DNA from: Trichinella spiralis
Taxonomy: Eukaryota; Nematoda; Enoplea; Trichinellida; Trichinellidae
Direction of reading: 5' to 3'
DNA: 64,000 bases
Assembly (NCBI GenBank): GCA_000181795.3
Contig: CM012954.1
Location: forward strand, 1,669,804-1,733,803
Below, in pieces: positions 10,464 through 22,837 of this stretch. A program made the position numbers and the translations under genes. Below the pieces are notes generated by a model that made no database searches, was not told where the DNA came from, and worked only from the letters and a program-made list of their open reading frames with translations. Position 1 is the stretch's first letter. Every line of letters begins with the position of its first letter.

Positions 10464-13400
10464 TTAAACACAGCCGCACGACATTACGGTCATTTTTGGA
10501 TAGGTTTTCAGAACTACGTTTTGATCTTCATCGAAGTAAAGCAACGTCAATGAGTCCATTTTGTCCGGAGAACAGCACACTTGCGGTACTTTTGGCTGAA
10601 ATCCAATCGTGTGTATAATATTTTGAATTATAGCGTGATTTGATGGATTGGATTCCTTAAAAAAAGCAACTGAAATAATTTGCAGACAGCAAAGGCTTTA
10701 TTCAACAAATTACCCAATTCAGCGGAAATTGGCATGATCCGGCGCAATAGTGGGCTTCGAACGATTTTGGAGCTATGATTCTTTCTTGCCAACCGATGTC
10801 ACGAAAATCGACAATTAAATTATGCTTTTGACATCGCTGCTGTTGTGCTTCCTTGAGCAGTATAACTGTTGGATCGTTGTCTGCATTATATAATGTAGAT
10901 TTTATTTGTTTATCAGATTGGGTCGAGCGATTGTGAGGCCTCTTTTTGCTGTTCATTCTTGTTCGACGATTTGCCCAGCCGCGGTTCATCTCCATTCGAC
11001 CGGGTCGATCGCGACGTCGACCACCTCGCATCGGTAGCAGCACTTCTGGCCCTTTTTGCTGAAACGCACGAAACTGATCAGCCAGCTTTTCCAAGCTTTG
11101 CTCTGACCGGCCGTTGGCTACTGAATATGCAAAGTAATTGTCTGCTTCAGGGACATGGCGCCGTGTACGTTTACGCGTTTGATCACTTTCCACGAAGTTC
11201 TCTCGCAACACTGTCGACATCATTTCATTTGGATTCACCAGACGACTTTCATCAGAGAAGACGAGCAAAAATGGAGTGTGATGACGTAAGATTCGCTCAG
11301 CTGCATAATATTTGGCCGTCTTGGGAATTAGCAAGGAATCACCGACAAAGGCAATTGCTAACTGAGTGCCGGTATTGGTGCCATTCCATGGCCTACGATT
11401 ATCAGCTGAAGCACGCTGATGGACGGCGTTGATGATCGCATTACGCAAATCGTACGTAATCCATTGACCGGAAGGATCCCGGTGGATTTGTCGAATTACA
11501 GTACGTTCACCAGAAGTGGACAGCAGTAAACAGATTGGCGCTGACCGACCACGTTGCTTACGCTGCCCAGCATTGAAATGAAGTTCAGCTTTAATGATCA
11601 CTTCACCACTTTGCACCGTATTCAAATTAAATATTAAAACTTTGTCGCCATTTAAAGTACCTAAAAGGTAAAGAAAAAAAACTTTCATTTTCAACATACA
11701 TATACTTGAAATTACAGAGTGTAGAAATTTTTAATTTTTTAAAATCATTTCTCAAACTGATTCAGCATGAAAACTAAACCACTCCGAACTTCATAATACT
11801 GTATTTGTTGAAGTTGGTCATTATATAAATATGAAAACAAAGTGCAAATTCCTTCTTAAACTCATCACACTACAAACCTGACAACATCAGGCAATTTTAT
11901 TATTCGATAATTGGGCAATTTGAAGTCGAGCCAGGCCAAGGTAAATTAGCTTGTCAAACAATGGCACCGGCTGAGCTAAAATCTGCTCGTCAGCCGGCAT
12001 TCAATCGATGCCCTGAACTTTTGGTGCACAATAAAGCGGTTCATATTTCACTTAACAAAATGGAAAAGCGCTGAGCATTTAACGACACTGTCCACTTTAC
12101 ACACCGACAAAATTACCGTGGCAGACGGTAACAGAACAGTTTATAATCGACTTAAGCATAATTAAAATCAAATAGAAAAAAGGCAATAAAATAAATTTCT
12201 AAGTTTAATGTAAATAAATTTTGCTTTATTTCACATTTTTCTTCCACTGACCCTTCAAACAAGAAAATCTCAAGTGACCACATGCTGTGCACAACGGGAT
12301 TACAATTCATGAACATTGAATGCGTGAACTAAGCTTTGCTTAAAGCGTGGAATAGTTTAAGCTTTAGCAGAGCGGATACGCCCTGCGTATTGCAACTGAC
12401 CAATTTTTGTATGCAGAATAAATTATACTGATGGACTGGGACAGATGTCTAGTAAAAAATTTATTTGTTCTAATTAAATGAAAAATTACTCTGAAAAGAC
12501 TGAACAACGGGGAATTTTGCTCTGAATGCTGAAAGATAATGAAAAAATTTCAGTTTCACCAATGTGGATTTGTGATTCTTAAAAATTTATAAACAGTCTT
12601 TCATCACGACAATAAATCATATAGAATAAACTGCTTAAATTTTAAAATATCGATTCAGCGTTTCCCATAAATTATTATCGTAAATTATATAGAAGAATGT
12701 TTCCCATAAAAATTTTTCTCACTTCATATTCCAGTAACTAACTGTTCCCCAAATTCACATGCTAAATTGTTGTCATCTTCCTTTAACTATTGCTTAAATG
12801 ACTGTCAAAAATTAATGAGCATGAACTATCTCTAAATTGTGCAGATTCAGTAGCAAAGTTCAAAGTGCATTGATTTATTCACCGTGTTAAAACTTTTAAT
12901 ACACTGTAAACCATTTCAGTTTTTCTTCCTTTTATTTCATTAAATTTTAATAAAAGTTAAGATACTTCATTCTATTGATGACGTGTATAAAAATTACAAC
13001 TCCGTTACGCATAAGAAGAATCGGCATTCATTTATTATTCCCTACTTCATTCAAATTGCCTGATCAATTATGTGTTTGTTATCCCAGAATAATGAAATTT
13101 CAATAACAGAATAAGAGATGATATGAAATTGCCGTACTACGAAAAGTCAATTTACAACTCGATGACTAACTCTGTTTAAAGTTTTGAACTAGCGGTTGCA
13201 TAACTGCAAAAGTGGTTCTTCTCTACAAACTCTTGTTGAGCCTGAACGCAAATACAAATACCATAGAGATAAAGACCTGCAAGTTAAACATCTGCTAGTT
13301 TGCATGCAAGTATACTCAAAGATCACTTGATAATCATGCCAGGTGAATGTAGTTCTCTCGACCTTCTTTGCCAGAAACGAAAGCAATCAATTTATGCTAA

Positions 13401-15019
13401 CGTAGCAGAATTTATACAAATGTCTAAGAAATGCAAAATCCCCCGCTGGCCTACTCTTGCATGCAGTTTTAATTAACACCAGAAATTTAATCCATTAAAT
13501 ATGGCCATTTCACCTGTTATATATAAAATTCTGGCAACTGAAATTTCTTACGAAATACAGCAGTGTAATGTATTTTACTTTTAGAAAAAGAAATTTTAAA
13601 AAACAAGTGTAGATGTGCATGAATTATAATGTTTGAAGTTAGAATCATTAAATTAACAAAATTTTCAATTTGAAACAATGGAAACTCTGAAGCATCTCAT
13701 CATTTGTCATTTAGATTAAATTTTTAAATTTATGAGAGAATTTTCAAAACATCTTATAAATAACAAAAGGCTTTCGTTTTTAATAACGCACAACTTATTA
13801 AAAACTTCTTACTAAGAACAAAACAGAAACAATTCACAAATTTTTCGAAGAGGACTTTTGTAATTATATATTAAATAAGTTTTTAATGTTCAAATTCTCA
13901 AGCAGTAGCTCTATTTTCTTGCCAGTTTTTTCTTCTCTTCTTACTATTTTTACATTTATCTAATCTTAAAATATTCAAATCGTCAATGTAGCTAAATTGT
14001 TGTATCATGGCACCTTTGAAAAAGTTCAGAATTGCTATTTCCACAGTAGTTTTTCGAAATTATTCAACATTATGAAAGAAATGTCGATGTACAACATTAT
14101 ACTTAATGCAAATTGTTACATAAACTCTCTTTAAGCGTCAGTATGTTTACTAATGGTTTCAGTTTAAAAACAAAATGAATTGATGATTGGATGATATTTT
14201 CTAAACTCGGATCAAAATTGACCAAAAGGTATAATAACTGTACACTTGGGTAAGCAACTTTATAAAATAAAAATCTGCATATTAATATGATGCTAACAAT
14301 GAAAATATAAATAGGAATTTATCCACTGAGGTGATGATAACTAGCCGCCTTTTGTTTTCATGAAGAAATATAATGCCAATAAGTTGTGAAGCGTGAATTG
14401 AATTCAGTTACAACTAACTGCATTGGATAGCCATCATTAGCTGGAAAAAGCGAAAAAGGTAAAAGGCGGTCTGGGTCGAAGGCCGCATGATTGACATGCA
14501 AACAGCAACGGGTCATCATTAATGGAACAACCTGGGCATCTGAATGGCGCCGTACTCAGATTTAATGGCCGTCTGGTTAACAATTAGCGTGAAAACATGT
14601 GGTCTGTTGGGCTGAATGTATCGCATAACAGATAGTCGATGGTAATCAAGAAGGGTCAGAAATGAATTAAGAAATTAAAAACACGAACAACACCGCTTAC
14701 CTATAACTGGAGTGATGCTTCTCACCACATTTCCGGTGACTTTACTCTTTGCAGCGTTCATGCGATATTGTTCGAAAAGATCTTTCATGTATTTTGAGGC
14801 GATCAGCTTCGAACGAGACGCACGCATTTTCAAACTGTCCGTGTTGTTCGCATCAGAATGAAAATTTAACAAAGCTTTGAATGTATTGTGCAAAACTTTC
14901 TTCTGTAAATGATTTGGCTTCTGCTGCCTGCTATTTCCGTATTCTTCGGCGCAGGAAATCACCGCATATAGTAAAGATATCCAGATCGCTATTGTGACAG
15001 GCTGCCTCCAGTGCGACAT
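10464..15019 (-). CDS. BMP3/GDF10-like TGF-beta superfamily ligand
   Basis: The CDS is complement(join(10464-10655, 10714-11660, 14701-15019)), 485 aa. It is a secreted growth factor precursor. The signal peptide is [20 protein letters not shown] plus a few residues, ending near ISCAEE. A propeptide follows, with the conserved start [20 protein letters not shown] dibasic furin-type site RKRTRR lies near residues 269-274 and a basic SKKR near 344-347. The cystine-knot domain spans about 393-485 with all seven cysteines (CQKHN, HYCAGSC, VCC, SCGC). The stretches [28 protein letters not shown] and [18 protein letters not shown] are closest to vertebrate BMP3/GDF10 rather than BMP2/4, BMP5-8 or activins. 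Both introns keep frame; the second uses a TTTTTTTAAG acceptor that preserves exact BMP3 spacing. The upstream Met at the signal peptide is the first ATG in frame. Assignment to the superfamily is certain; the subfamily is an inference. Confidence 0.92.
11661..14700 (-). other. 3.0 kb intron of BMP3-like gene
   Basis: This intron interrupts the propeptide after residue 106, with donor GTAAGC and acceptor TTTTAG. It is much longer than the roughly 50-250 nt introns of most neighbouring genes. No nested gene was recognised; open frames inside it (for example 13189-13386) are short and unlike known proteins. Confidence 0.7.
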
Positions 15020-15149
15020 GTCGCTCCTTTGTAACCACCTTTTTACATTCCAAAATGAAAATTCAGGCAAAAAATAAACAACAATGAAACGTCAAAGCGT
15101 ACGCCACGCTGCAGTTATTGCAAATACTTAGCCAACTATGCAACAACGG

Positions 15150-15240
15150 CCTCTAGGCTAAGCTACAGTAGGCAGTCGACTAGTGATTGGTCGGCCCGCA
15201 ACGTGCCTAGCAACCTGACTGCCCACGCGCCCGTAGACAG
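15150..15240 (-). promoter_or_regulatory. Candidate promoter region of BMP3-like gene
   Basis: This short GC-rich stretch lies about 130-220 nt upstream of the BMP3-like start in otherwise AT-rich DNA. On the minus strand it contains a CCAAT motif (GACCAATCAC, near 15190) and GTTGCTAGG, which resembles an RFX/X-box half site. Both are motif-level guesses based on position and composition. Confidence 0.3.
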
Positions 15241-16654
15241 CAAGCATAAATCACATGCTATAGCAGAATAACAAATTAAAAACAACCTGATTTAAAATTT
15301 ATCATCAACTTCCAGTAAATTTTTGATCAGCTCAAAAATCTATAATAGTATACGTCACTCTTCTCAGTGTTGTACTTTTTAACTGATTCATTGAAATATT
15401 TCAATCTGAAACAAAATCGAATCCAAAAACTGAAATGACTAATAACGATATTCGTAAAAATAAAAATAAAACTAAGCAGTTCATTTTTGAGTAAGCATAG
15501 CAGAAGGTAGATATAAGGAAAAATTAAAAATCAAAAACCGGCACGCTCTGATTAAAATGTCCTTGAAAATATTGGCATCGTTTGCTTTTAAAAAATGAAA
15601 ATAATATCTTTCAAAAAAGCACTTTACGTAAGTGATTTATTTCAGTTTAGTAAAATTTACTTTATTTTCAAGCAATAAGCCGCTTTATTGTTTGATTGGA
15701 AAATTAATTTTGATTGATTGTTGCTGATAATACTTTTCCTTAAACAAACTAGCCAGTTCAAAAAAGAATAGCAAGCAAGAACTTTTAAAAACAATTCTAG
15801 ATGCTAACATTCACATATGCTGTTGACATATGTTAACAACAACATGACAGTGCATATTGCTGCTTTTTCAGGATAGTTATGGTTTGATAATATTAAACAG
15901 CAACTAATAGACGAAACACTGATAATTCACAAATGCAACGGAAACATTCATAAAAATGGGAAAAAAATTAATTTCGAAATTCCTCAATTTTTCACCTCCT
16001 CCTCTTAAGCGAAATATATACGCTTCGTTGTACTTGTGTAAAAAAGCAGAAACTGACTGACAACTCTACAGAAAAACAGAATCAGAGACAATGTTTATAT
16101 TGTTTAAGAAGACTTTTAGAATTTTTAAATGAAAACAATAAAAATAGCTTGTTATTTTTTCTACAACAGCTAAAATTAATTTTAATGCACAGCTTTAAGG
16201 AACAAGAATTGCGATGCTCTATCAACTATCAAGCTTCAAAATAAAACAAAGAAAAAGCAATGCAAACTTTATATACGCTTTGATCAATTCTGAAATGTAC
16301 CGAACAAAAATTCAACCATCAGCTAAAGTGAATATAAATTGGTTAAATACGTTATTTATAAAACAGCTTCACTCAGTTGAGGAAAAGTGAAACCCACTCA
16401 GTCTTTACTACTACTACTACTTGCATTTTATGACATCGTTGGATCCATTGACAATTAATTTATAACGTGGCAATAGCAAATACATTTTACATCTTTGTAA
16501 TTATAAGTGAAATTTGATCAAAACAAAACGAAACATTTTTACAATATCTTGTTTATCTTGTTCATCATCAGATGCATTAAACTGAAAACAACACATACCG
16601 TAACTGAAATTGCTTGCCGCACTGCATGATGAAGACGTTTGTCATGCAAAAAGA

Positions 16655-16676
16655 AAGAAGAAGAAGAAGAAGAAGA
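16655..16676. repeat. (AAG)n microsatellite
   Basis: About seven AAG units in an intergenic region. Confidence 0.85.
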
Positions 16677-17402
16677 TTTGTTTCATATGATGATAAATTT
16701 TTACTCCAATACACTGCTAATCAAGTGCATAAAATGTAAAAAGTAATGCTTCTGCATCTGTTTCACGGAAATTTGAATTGATCGAAGAGAATTTTTTTCA
16801 CTACAACTGCACAATTTATAACGTATAACGAACTCATTTGCGTATAACAGATCTTTCATCAGTAGCGAGCAGTAGCGTGCAATCTGATAAGCAATTGATA
16901 ATCTTTGAAATAATGTAACAAATTGAAATGCAATGCAAATTTTTACATACACGCAATTTTGTTTGCACAGATAACAACACAGTTTAACAACAGTGAATTA
17001 ATTAACAATAGGGTGCCTATTCAACCGGCTAACTATTTCAGCATTTGCTATCAATTTCAGGAGCAATGCCTCCTCCTAATTCAGCTACTTATCAAACTGC
17101 TGAATAAACATTAATTTATTATCAATGTATATAAACTTGAACAAAATTGTTATTATGCGGAATTTTTCATAATCGATATCAATTTGTGTGGAAACTTCAA
17201 GTTTTGATGCAAATTTGTAACGAAACGAAGCAACCGAATTTATTCGCAACACACAAACCACTGAAATATTCTTCTATTTTGTTTTCTGAACATTTTTATC
17301 AATTATATGCAAAGAAATAATTATTATTTGTTGTTGTTTTTTCAAATTACTTCTAAAAAGTAATAAACGTGAAAAGGCTAGCGTGAAAAATTGAATGAAT
17401 AG

Positions 17403-17786
17403 ATGCGAATCATTTGCACCACCCATAACGTGTCGGAAGCTAAAATAACAAATCAACTCATTGACACCTGTGCAACTTATTCATCTGTCGACGCTTTGCT
17501 ATATGGACAGCCTGACGGATGTTATCTGGCGCCAGGCGTCGTCCGGCGCCTGACCGCAGTTTGCAAAGAGCCGACGCATTTTCCTAGCGGGGAGTTGTTC
17601 GAGGAAGAAATTAATGATCGTCAAGTGACGCATTTTGTTTATGCAGCTGCTTGCCAACTCGGCGCCAGTTACCGTACTCCAGCTAATCGTACGAAAGTTA
17701 ATTTAAGTTCGTTTTCAGTGAAGCACCACAACAGTCCTGTGCCCGAACAACACACTGCTGCAAATGAGCAACAACCGCCGCTCTAA
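17403..17786 (+). CDS. Unrecognised 127-codon ORF
   Basis: This is an ATG-initiated frame ending in TAA. Its base composition (near 45-50% GC in its middle) stands out from the AT-rich surroundings and resembles the coding exons of this window. The predicted product has five cysteines, acidic and Gln/Pro-rich ends (EQHTAANEQQPPL), no signal peptide and no transmembrane helix. I do not recognise a domain. It may be a single-exon gene, one exon of a larger gene, or a non-coding GC-rich regulatory block between the BMP3-like and ceramide synthase genes. Confidence 0.22.
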   Translation: MRIICTTHNVSEAKITNQLIDTCATYSSVDALLYGQPDGCYLAPGVVRRLTAVCKEPTHFPSGELFEEEINDRQVTHFVYAAACQLGASYRTPANRTKVNLSSFSVKHHNSPVPEQHTAANEQQPPL

Positions 17787-18948
17787 CCTGGCAGATGAAG
17801 TGAAAAATCGACCATGCTCCAACAATCAATCTAGCAGACCCTGCTACTCTGCTCGATTAATCGCAGGACCCAGGGTTGCCTTTGTTACGGTCGGTGATTG
17901 AACGAGATCACAATATCCGCTTTACAATGTCGACACCTTGTACAACAAACAACAATTGAAGCTCACGAAGTGATCAGCAATCGGTGAACCATAACATCAT
18001 TGGTCAATCGGCGTTCGTTCCACCTGTCCGAATAAAGAAAATGCCTCATATGCGGTTCAAAGCGGAATTTAATCACGCCAAATTAACCCTAAACTGCACT
18101 AAAAAGAACAATAGCATCTCGTATACAAAATGGAAACAATACAAGTCTTACTTCAGAGAATGATCTGTTTTTTAGAAAAATGAAATCATAAATAAAAATA
18201 TTAAAAAAGGATGCATTTTTATGGCAAAACAACTTATACTCCAAAACAAATTTCATTCAATGCAAATATGTAATTTAATACTGTTTTCTCGGTACAATTT
18301 CAGAGTTTTAGAAGTAAAATCTAAAATAGAACTTTTTTCAATGAAATTGGTTTTTTTAATTAGCACGTGCTTCATATAAATGAATAAACGTAATTAGCGA
18401 ACATGTTCCTAACTGATGATGGTTGCTGATTGGTTCTGAACGAAGAAAACAAATCTTTTATTTGATCGAAATAAATATATCCAACTGAAATTTTTCACTT
18501 CAAGCATGACATCCTGCTAACGTGATGCGCAAATAAAATATATCTTAGAACGCAACTTTATGATGTGAAAAGTATTTAGCCAATATAAAAAACCAAAAAA
18601 ATCAACAGCCAAAAATACAACAACTCCTGCCGTGCGCATCGATCAGAGATCATTTCAGTATTAACTGATTGTTCACCACGACGGGATGCTTTAGCAAAAC
18701 AAACGTACAGCACAGTCAACCAATTAATTCTCCACTCCACTGTGACAGACCGTTGTAATGTATGATTGAAATTACTTTTTCCAGGCACAACAGACTTTTG
18801 TGACAGAGAGATTTCAGTCTTTTTATAGAAGAAGCTCAGAAGATGTGCTGAGAATGTATAGGAAAATCATCAACGATAAATATTTAATAAAGCAATGCTT
18901 TCTTGAATAACAATGCAAAATAAATTTGCCAACATCGACAACAATGGA

Positions 18949-21295
18949 TTAGTCGTGTTTCTCCGAATTACAGTTCTGTAAAAAATAAAAAAAATAAAGT
19001 TCAAAAAATGAATAATAATAATACAGTTAATTGATCATTTACCTCCAGTTCACGGCTGTCTTCAAGTTCTTTAAACTTTCCCGTTGCTAAGTTATAAATC
19101 AGCATAAGAATGAACTGCAAATAAATATTTTTTAATTGAAAGTGGTATATTAATTTTCAAGTTTTAGAAAGTGCACAAAACATACGTGAAACCAATATAT
19201 GTTGATAAAGAAAAGCAGCCATAACATGAAGTTGAACACAGGAATGAACGGCAAATCGTCAGGTCCGAGAAATACGCTTCCATAAAATGACGTATAAAGC
19301 ACCTTCAGAGGAAACCAGTACAATCGAAAAATAAACCTGCAAAATTAGCTACCAAATTATCAATATCAAGCTTTCCGTATTAACAGATAATCAAATTTGG
19401 CACAAAAATTGAAACATACAAAAAATTATAGACTGAAACGCAAAAATTAAACGTGAAAAGCTATTTTTGCAATAAAACTAACCAGCTGGCAGTAAATATA
19501 ACAAACGATGCGTTGGACAAAAATTCACAAAACGAGTAGTGTGTATTATCTCGAAACTTTAAATACTTGAATATTTTCGCACATTCAAGGAAAACGTCGC
19601 TAACATCGTGGAGGAAGAGTACTAAAATTCCAACTTGGTCATACCTACAAAATGGTTTTCTTCATCAAACTTCTCAAAAGTTTAAACGAAATCCAACAGC
19701 AGCAACATAAAATCCTACAAATTACCTAGCTGCCCAAGAAAAAGAAAGCAAGGTGATTGCCAACAAATGGTGAAATACCATAACTTTGGAATCTTTTCTC
19801 CATTGTTCCATAAAAATTGTTCCATACGTTGCATGCACGTAAAAAGCAGTCTGTGTGAGATATACAATGTCAACTTCGTACGGAATCAATCGGTCGCGTG
19901 AAAAATCTTAAAACAACAACACTACGTTACAGGTAACATAAATTTTATGAACAGTTAATAAAAAAATAAGAATAATAATCAGTAATTATCAAACTCATTT
20001 CTCAAAATTGGAATTTTTATAAAGAAATTACTTGGTTTAGAAAGAAATAATTAAAAACTGAAAATGTGAAATGTAATATGAAAATGCCAATTATTAAACG
20101 TCAGATTTCAATGTTTATTTCACATGTCCCATAATCAACAGTGCACAGCAAATTAACCTTTTCTCTTCAAATTGCAAATCAAGCATTATTTTCATTACAA
20201 TTAAAAAATTGTCGATGTAATTCACTTGTTAAGCTGCATGATCAATGTTAAGATAAATAAGATGAATATATTAAAGTTTTTTCAACTATAACATAAGCTA
20301 CAGTTGTTAAATTTTACAATTTATGCTTTTTTTTAATATTTCTTTTTCAGTAAAAGATCTTGCTCAAAAGGCACAAGATAAATTTCTTAAATCACTAACC
20401 AGCACGCTCACTGATCAGCACACTGAAAATTCTTTTTAAAAAATAAATAAATAAATAAATAAATATTATCCAATTTATGATATCATATTATATAATTTAA
20501 TTTTAAATCAAATTCCATCAGTTGCATTCATACAAGTTACAAATTGTTTACGTTAAACATTCATATTACTGTAAGCTAATCACTTGCTTATCATTTACTG
20601 TAGTATTAAAATTTTTTCGTATTGAATAATATTGATGATAAATTTACCGTCCTAATGAAACAGGTTTGAGTATAAAATCGTCAAAAATAAGGATAAATTA
20701 AAAAAAAATACAATATTTCGTTATTAAAAATGAAAATATTTACCACTCCAAATGGACAACGGATCAGTGAAATATTTCCAACGATCCGTGCGCACCAGTG
20801 TCCAACAAGTGTTCAACCAAAGGAACAAATACATCGTCAGATTCCACAGTGATTCTGGAAGTTTTCCGCTAATTTCGGCAGTGAGTCTCCAATATTTAGC
20901 CAGAGGCTAATTGAAATAAAGATTCAAAATCAATTCAAAAGAAAAGATCAAAAAAGAGAGAGATAGAGAGAGAGAGAGATTAAACAACAAACAATGAAAT
21001 TTGAAAATACTTTAATAGATGTATTTTTTTGAAAAAAAAAGAAAAAACTCACTCTGCAAATAAATCTGACAAACATGAACCTGAGTCCGGTGAGCACGAC
21101 CGCAAGAAAGAGCACATTCCAAACGTTTTGCGGTTGCAAGGAGCAAGTTTGTTGAAGATCTTTGAAAAAGCTGAACGGAATTGTATAATCGGAAGAAAAA
21201 TTGGCAACGAATCGTTTGCAATAGGCGACGATGCTTTGATTAGTCAAGACGATCAACGTGTAATAGTCGAGCGTGGGCTTTCGAACGATCTCCAT
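18949..21295 (-). CDS. lagr-1: Ceramide synthase (CERS1/LAGR-1 type)
   Basis: The CDS is complement(join(18949-18975, 19043-19114, 19186-19336, 19483-19644, 19726-19906, 20744-20906, 21053-21295)), 332 aa; human CERS1 is 350. The product is an ER multi-pass enzyme that N-acylates sphingoid bases with fatty acyl-CoA to make (dihydro)ceramide. The TLC/Lag1 domain runs from about residue 85 to 310. It carries the catalytic motif HHLLAITLLSFSWAARY (His181-His182) and the HDVSD motif (Asp209, Asp212) expected of active enzymes. It also has FRLYWFPLKVLY, a CERS1 hallmark. No homeobox-like domain precedes the Lag1 domain, which again fits CERS1 rather than CERS2-6. The C-terminus is short, ending in a tiny 27-nt exon. 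The start is the only Met giving a family-like N-terminus. Confidence 0.93.
20438..20465. repeat. (AAAT)n microsatellite in ceramide synthase intron
   Basis: Tetranucleotide AAAT units inside the long intron between the second and third coding exons. A similar AAAT tract occurs near 6996-7018 in the SLC51A-like gene. Confidence 0.85.
20954..20980. repeat. (GA)n microsatellite
   Basis: A GA-rich dinucleotide run inside the first ceramide synthase intron. Read on the gene strand it is a CT polypyrimidine stretch about 50 nt before the acceptor at 20907-20908. Confidence 0.8.
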
Positions 21296-22837
21296 GAAGC
21301 TGCAATTTCAAAGCATCCACACAGCTTGCTTTTTGGAAAGCTTTCAACTTTTTCCAACCAACGTCAGAAGAGTTGTCAGTGTTCTAAAACGGAGTTTGCA
21401 TTTCCAATAATCCAACAACAACAGCAACAACAACTACACCACAACATACATATAAATACAACGTAAAATAGTCAGTCTTCTATTATACTGTGCAAACAAT
21501 AATAATCACCGCCTGACGCTGAAATGCTGCGCTAACCTTTATGCGAATTGCTTGCTTGCTGTTGCAGGCGAAAAATCGAAGATGTTTCAGAAGAAGGAAA
21601 AGGAAAAAGCGTGACGACGATCGCGCTGAAACAAACGCGCTTTTATACAATCAGTGTGGAGAAATGCTCAGTTTAAAGCAAATGGCATATTACAGTTTGC
21701 GCGGGTCAAGGTCGCTTGGCGGGTCGCTTGTTTACAGTAACAGCTTTGCTTTAAAGTGCTTTTCTAGTTTAAAGCAGCAGCCCAGTGCGATCAGCAGTAG
21801 TAGTATACGTGAAAGTGGCGCTCAAGTATGCTATCACGAAATCCTGATCATGCGCCGTTGTCGTCTATTGACGATATTGTTAGTAAACTTCTCTCATAAG
21901 CTGCAAGGCAACGTGAATGAAGAAGATATACAAATAATAAAGAGATAATGAGCGAGTTCACCCACTCGAATTAACCAACCATCTAACAAGCACACTAATT
22001 GATGATGAAGTTAAAAACAAACCAATGTGTATTTAATGTTACCATTCATTTAGCAGGAAAATGCCAAAAAGATCTCAAATCAGAATTTACATTTAATTTA
22101 TATTTTTTAAATAATAAAAACTATAAAAATAAAAAATGTTTTAACCGTATTTCTTTCTACCGTTTTATCGATAATATTATAATTATGTGCAACGCAAAAA
22201 ATGTGTTTGTGAAACAATGAATAAAATAATTCTTAAAATATAGACAAATTTTGAATAAAAATTTTTCAAAAAAAAATTTTTTTTAACTACATCACCAACA
22301 AGAAGGGGTGGAGTGAAAAAGAGAAAACACTGCAAAAACTGTGACAACCATGGATTTCAATTGAGCTTGAAAATCCATTTCAGTATATTATGCAATGAAA
22401 TTCAACTCGGTGGGAAAAGCGATGTTCTGCTTTGAAAAATTTCCACTCGCTTGATTTCATTCAGAAGAACCGAGTAAAATTTTACACTGAAAACAAAGTA
22501 TTAAAATATTACTGCTTCACAAAAGATGCCGATTAAAAGATGAAGCAGAAAATTGGGGAAAAAAAAGCTATAGCTAGCATGGATCAGCTCGCGTAAAAGC
22601 TGAACGCTGAAAGTGAAATACGGATTTTAAAAAAAGTAATATTACACAATTTGAAAAATATACACTCGATCAAAAGTATTGAAACAATAATGATGTTCAA
22701 ATTTAATATGCTCCAAAGATTTGATAATGAATAACGTTTATTGAATAAACAAAAATTTTTTTGTAACAAGCAACCCAAGTGTGTTTCACCGTCAAATTAG
22801 GTAGATGAATGCAATGGAACTTGCAATAATTTGAAAT
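21296..22837. other. Intergenic: ceramide synthase 5' flank, TM9SF3 3' flank
   Basis: The left part holds the ceramide synthase promoter and 5' leader. The block at about 21540-21950 has raised GC and an open frame on the plus strand (21541-21948) with a basic start (RRRKRKKRDDDR). I found no family for it and regard it as flanking DNA. The right part is AT-rich and holds the TM9SF3 poly(A) signal. Confidence 0.45.
22737..22742 (-). terminator. Poly(A) signal AATAAA of TM9SF3-like gene
   Basis: A canonical AATAAA on the minus strand, about 96 nt after the TM9SF3-like stop codon. Confidence 0.6.

Larger units (their letters stand above)
15241..18948. other. Intergenic between BMP3-like and ceramide synthase genes
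   Basis: This is mostly AT-rich with an (AAG)n tract at 16655-16676 and one GC-elevated block at about 17460-17960 that contains a 127-codon open frame, listed separately. The frames at 16701-16952, 16923-17114 and 18576-18788 have no family resemblance. I see no RNA gene. Confidence 0.5.

Noticed and set aside
10959-11432. 157-codon plus-strand open frame
   Set aside because: It is antisense to the BMP3-like propeptide and mature-domain exon, which has clear homology on the minus strand. The same applies to 10310-10618.
21029-21466. 145-codon plus-strand open frame
   Set aside because: It is antisense to the first ceramide synthase exon and has a Lys/Gln-rich product without family resemblance.
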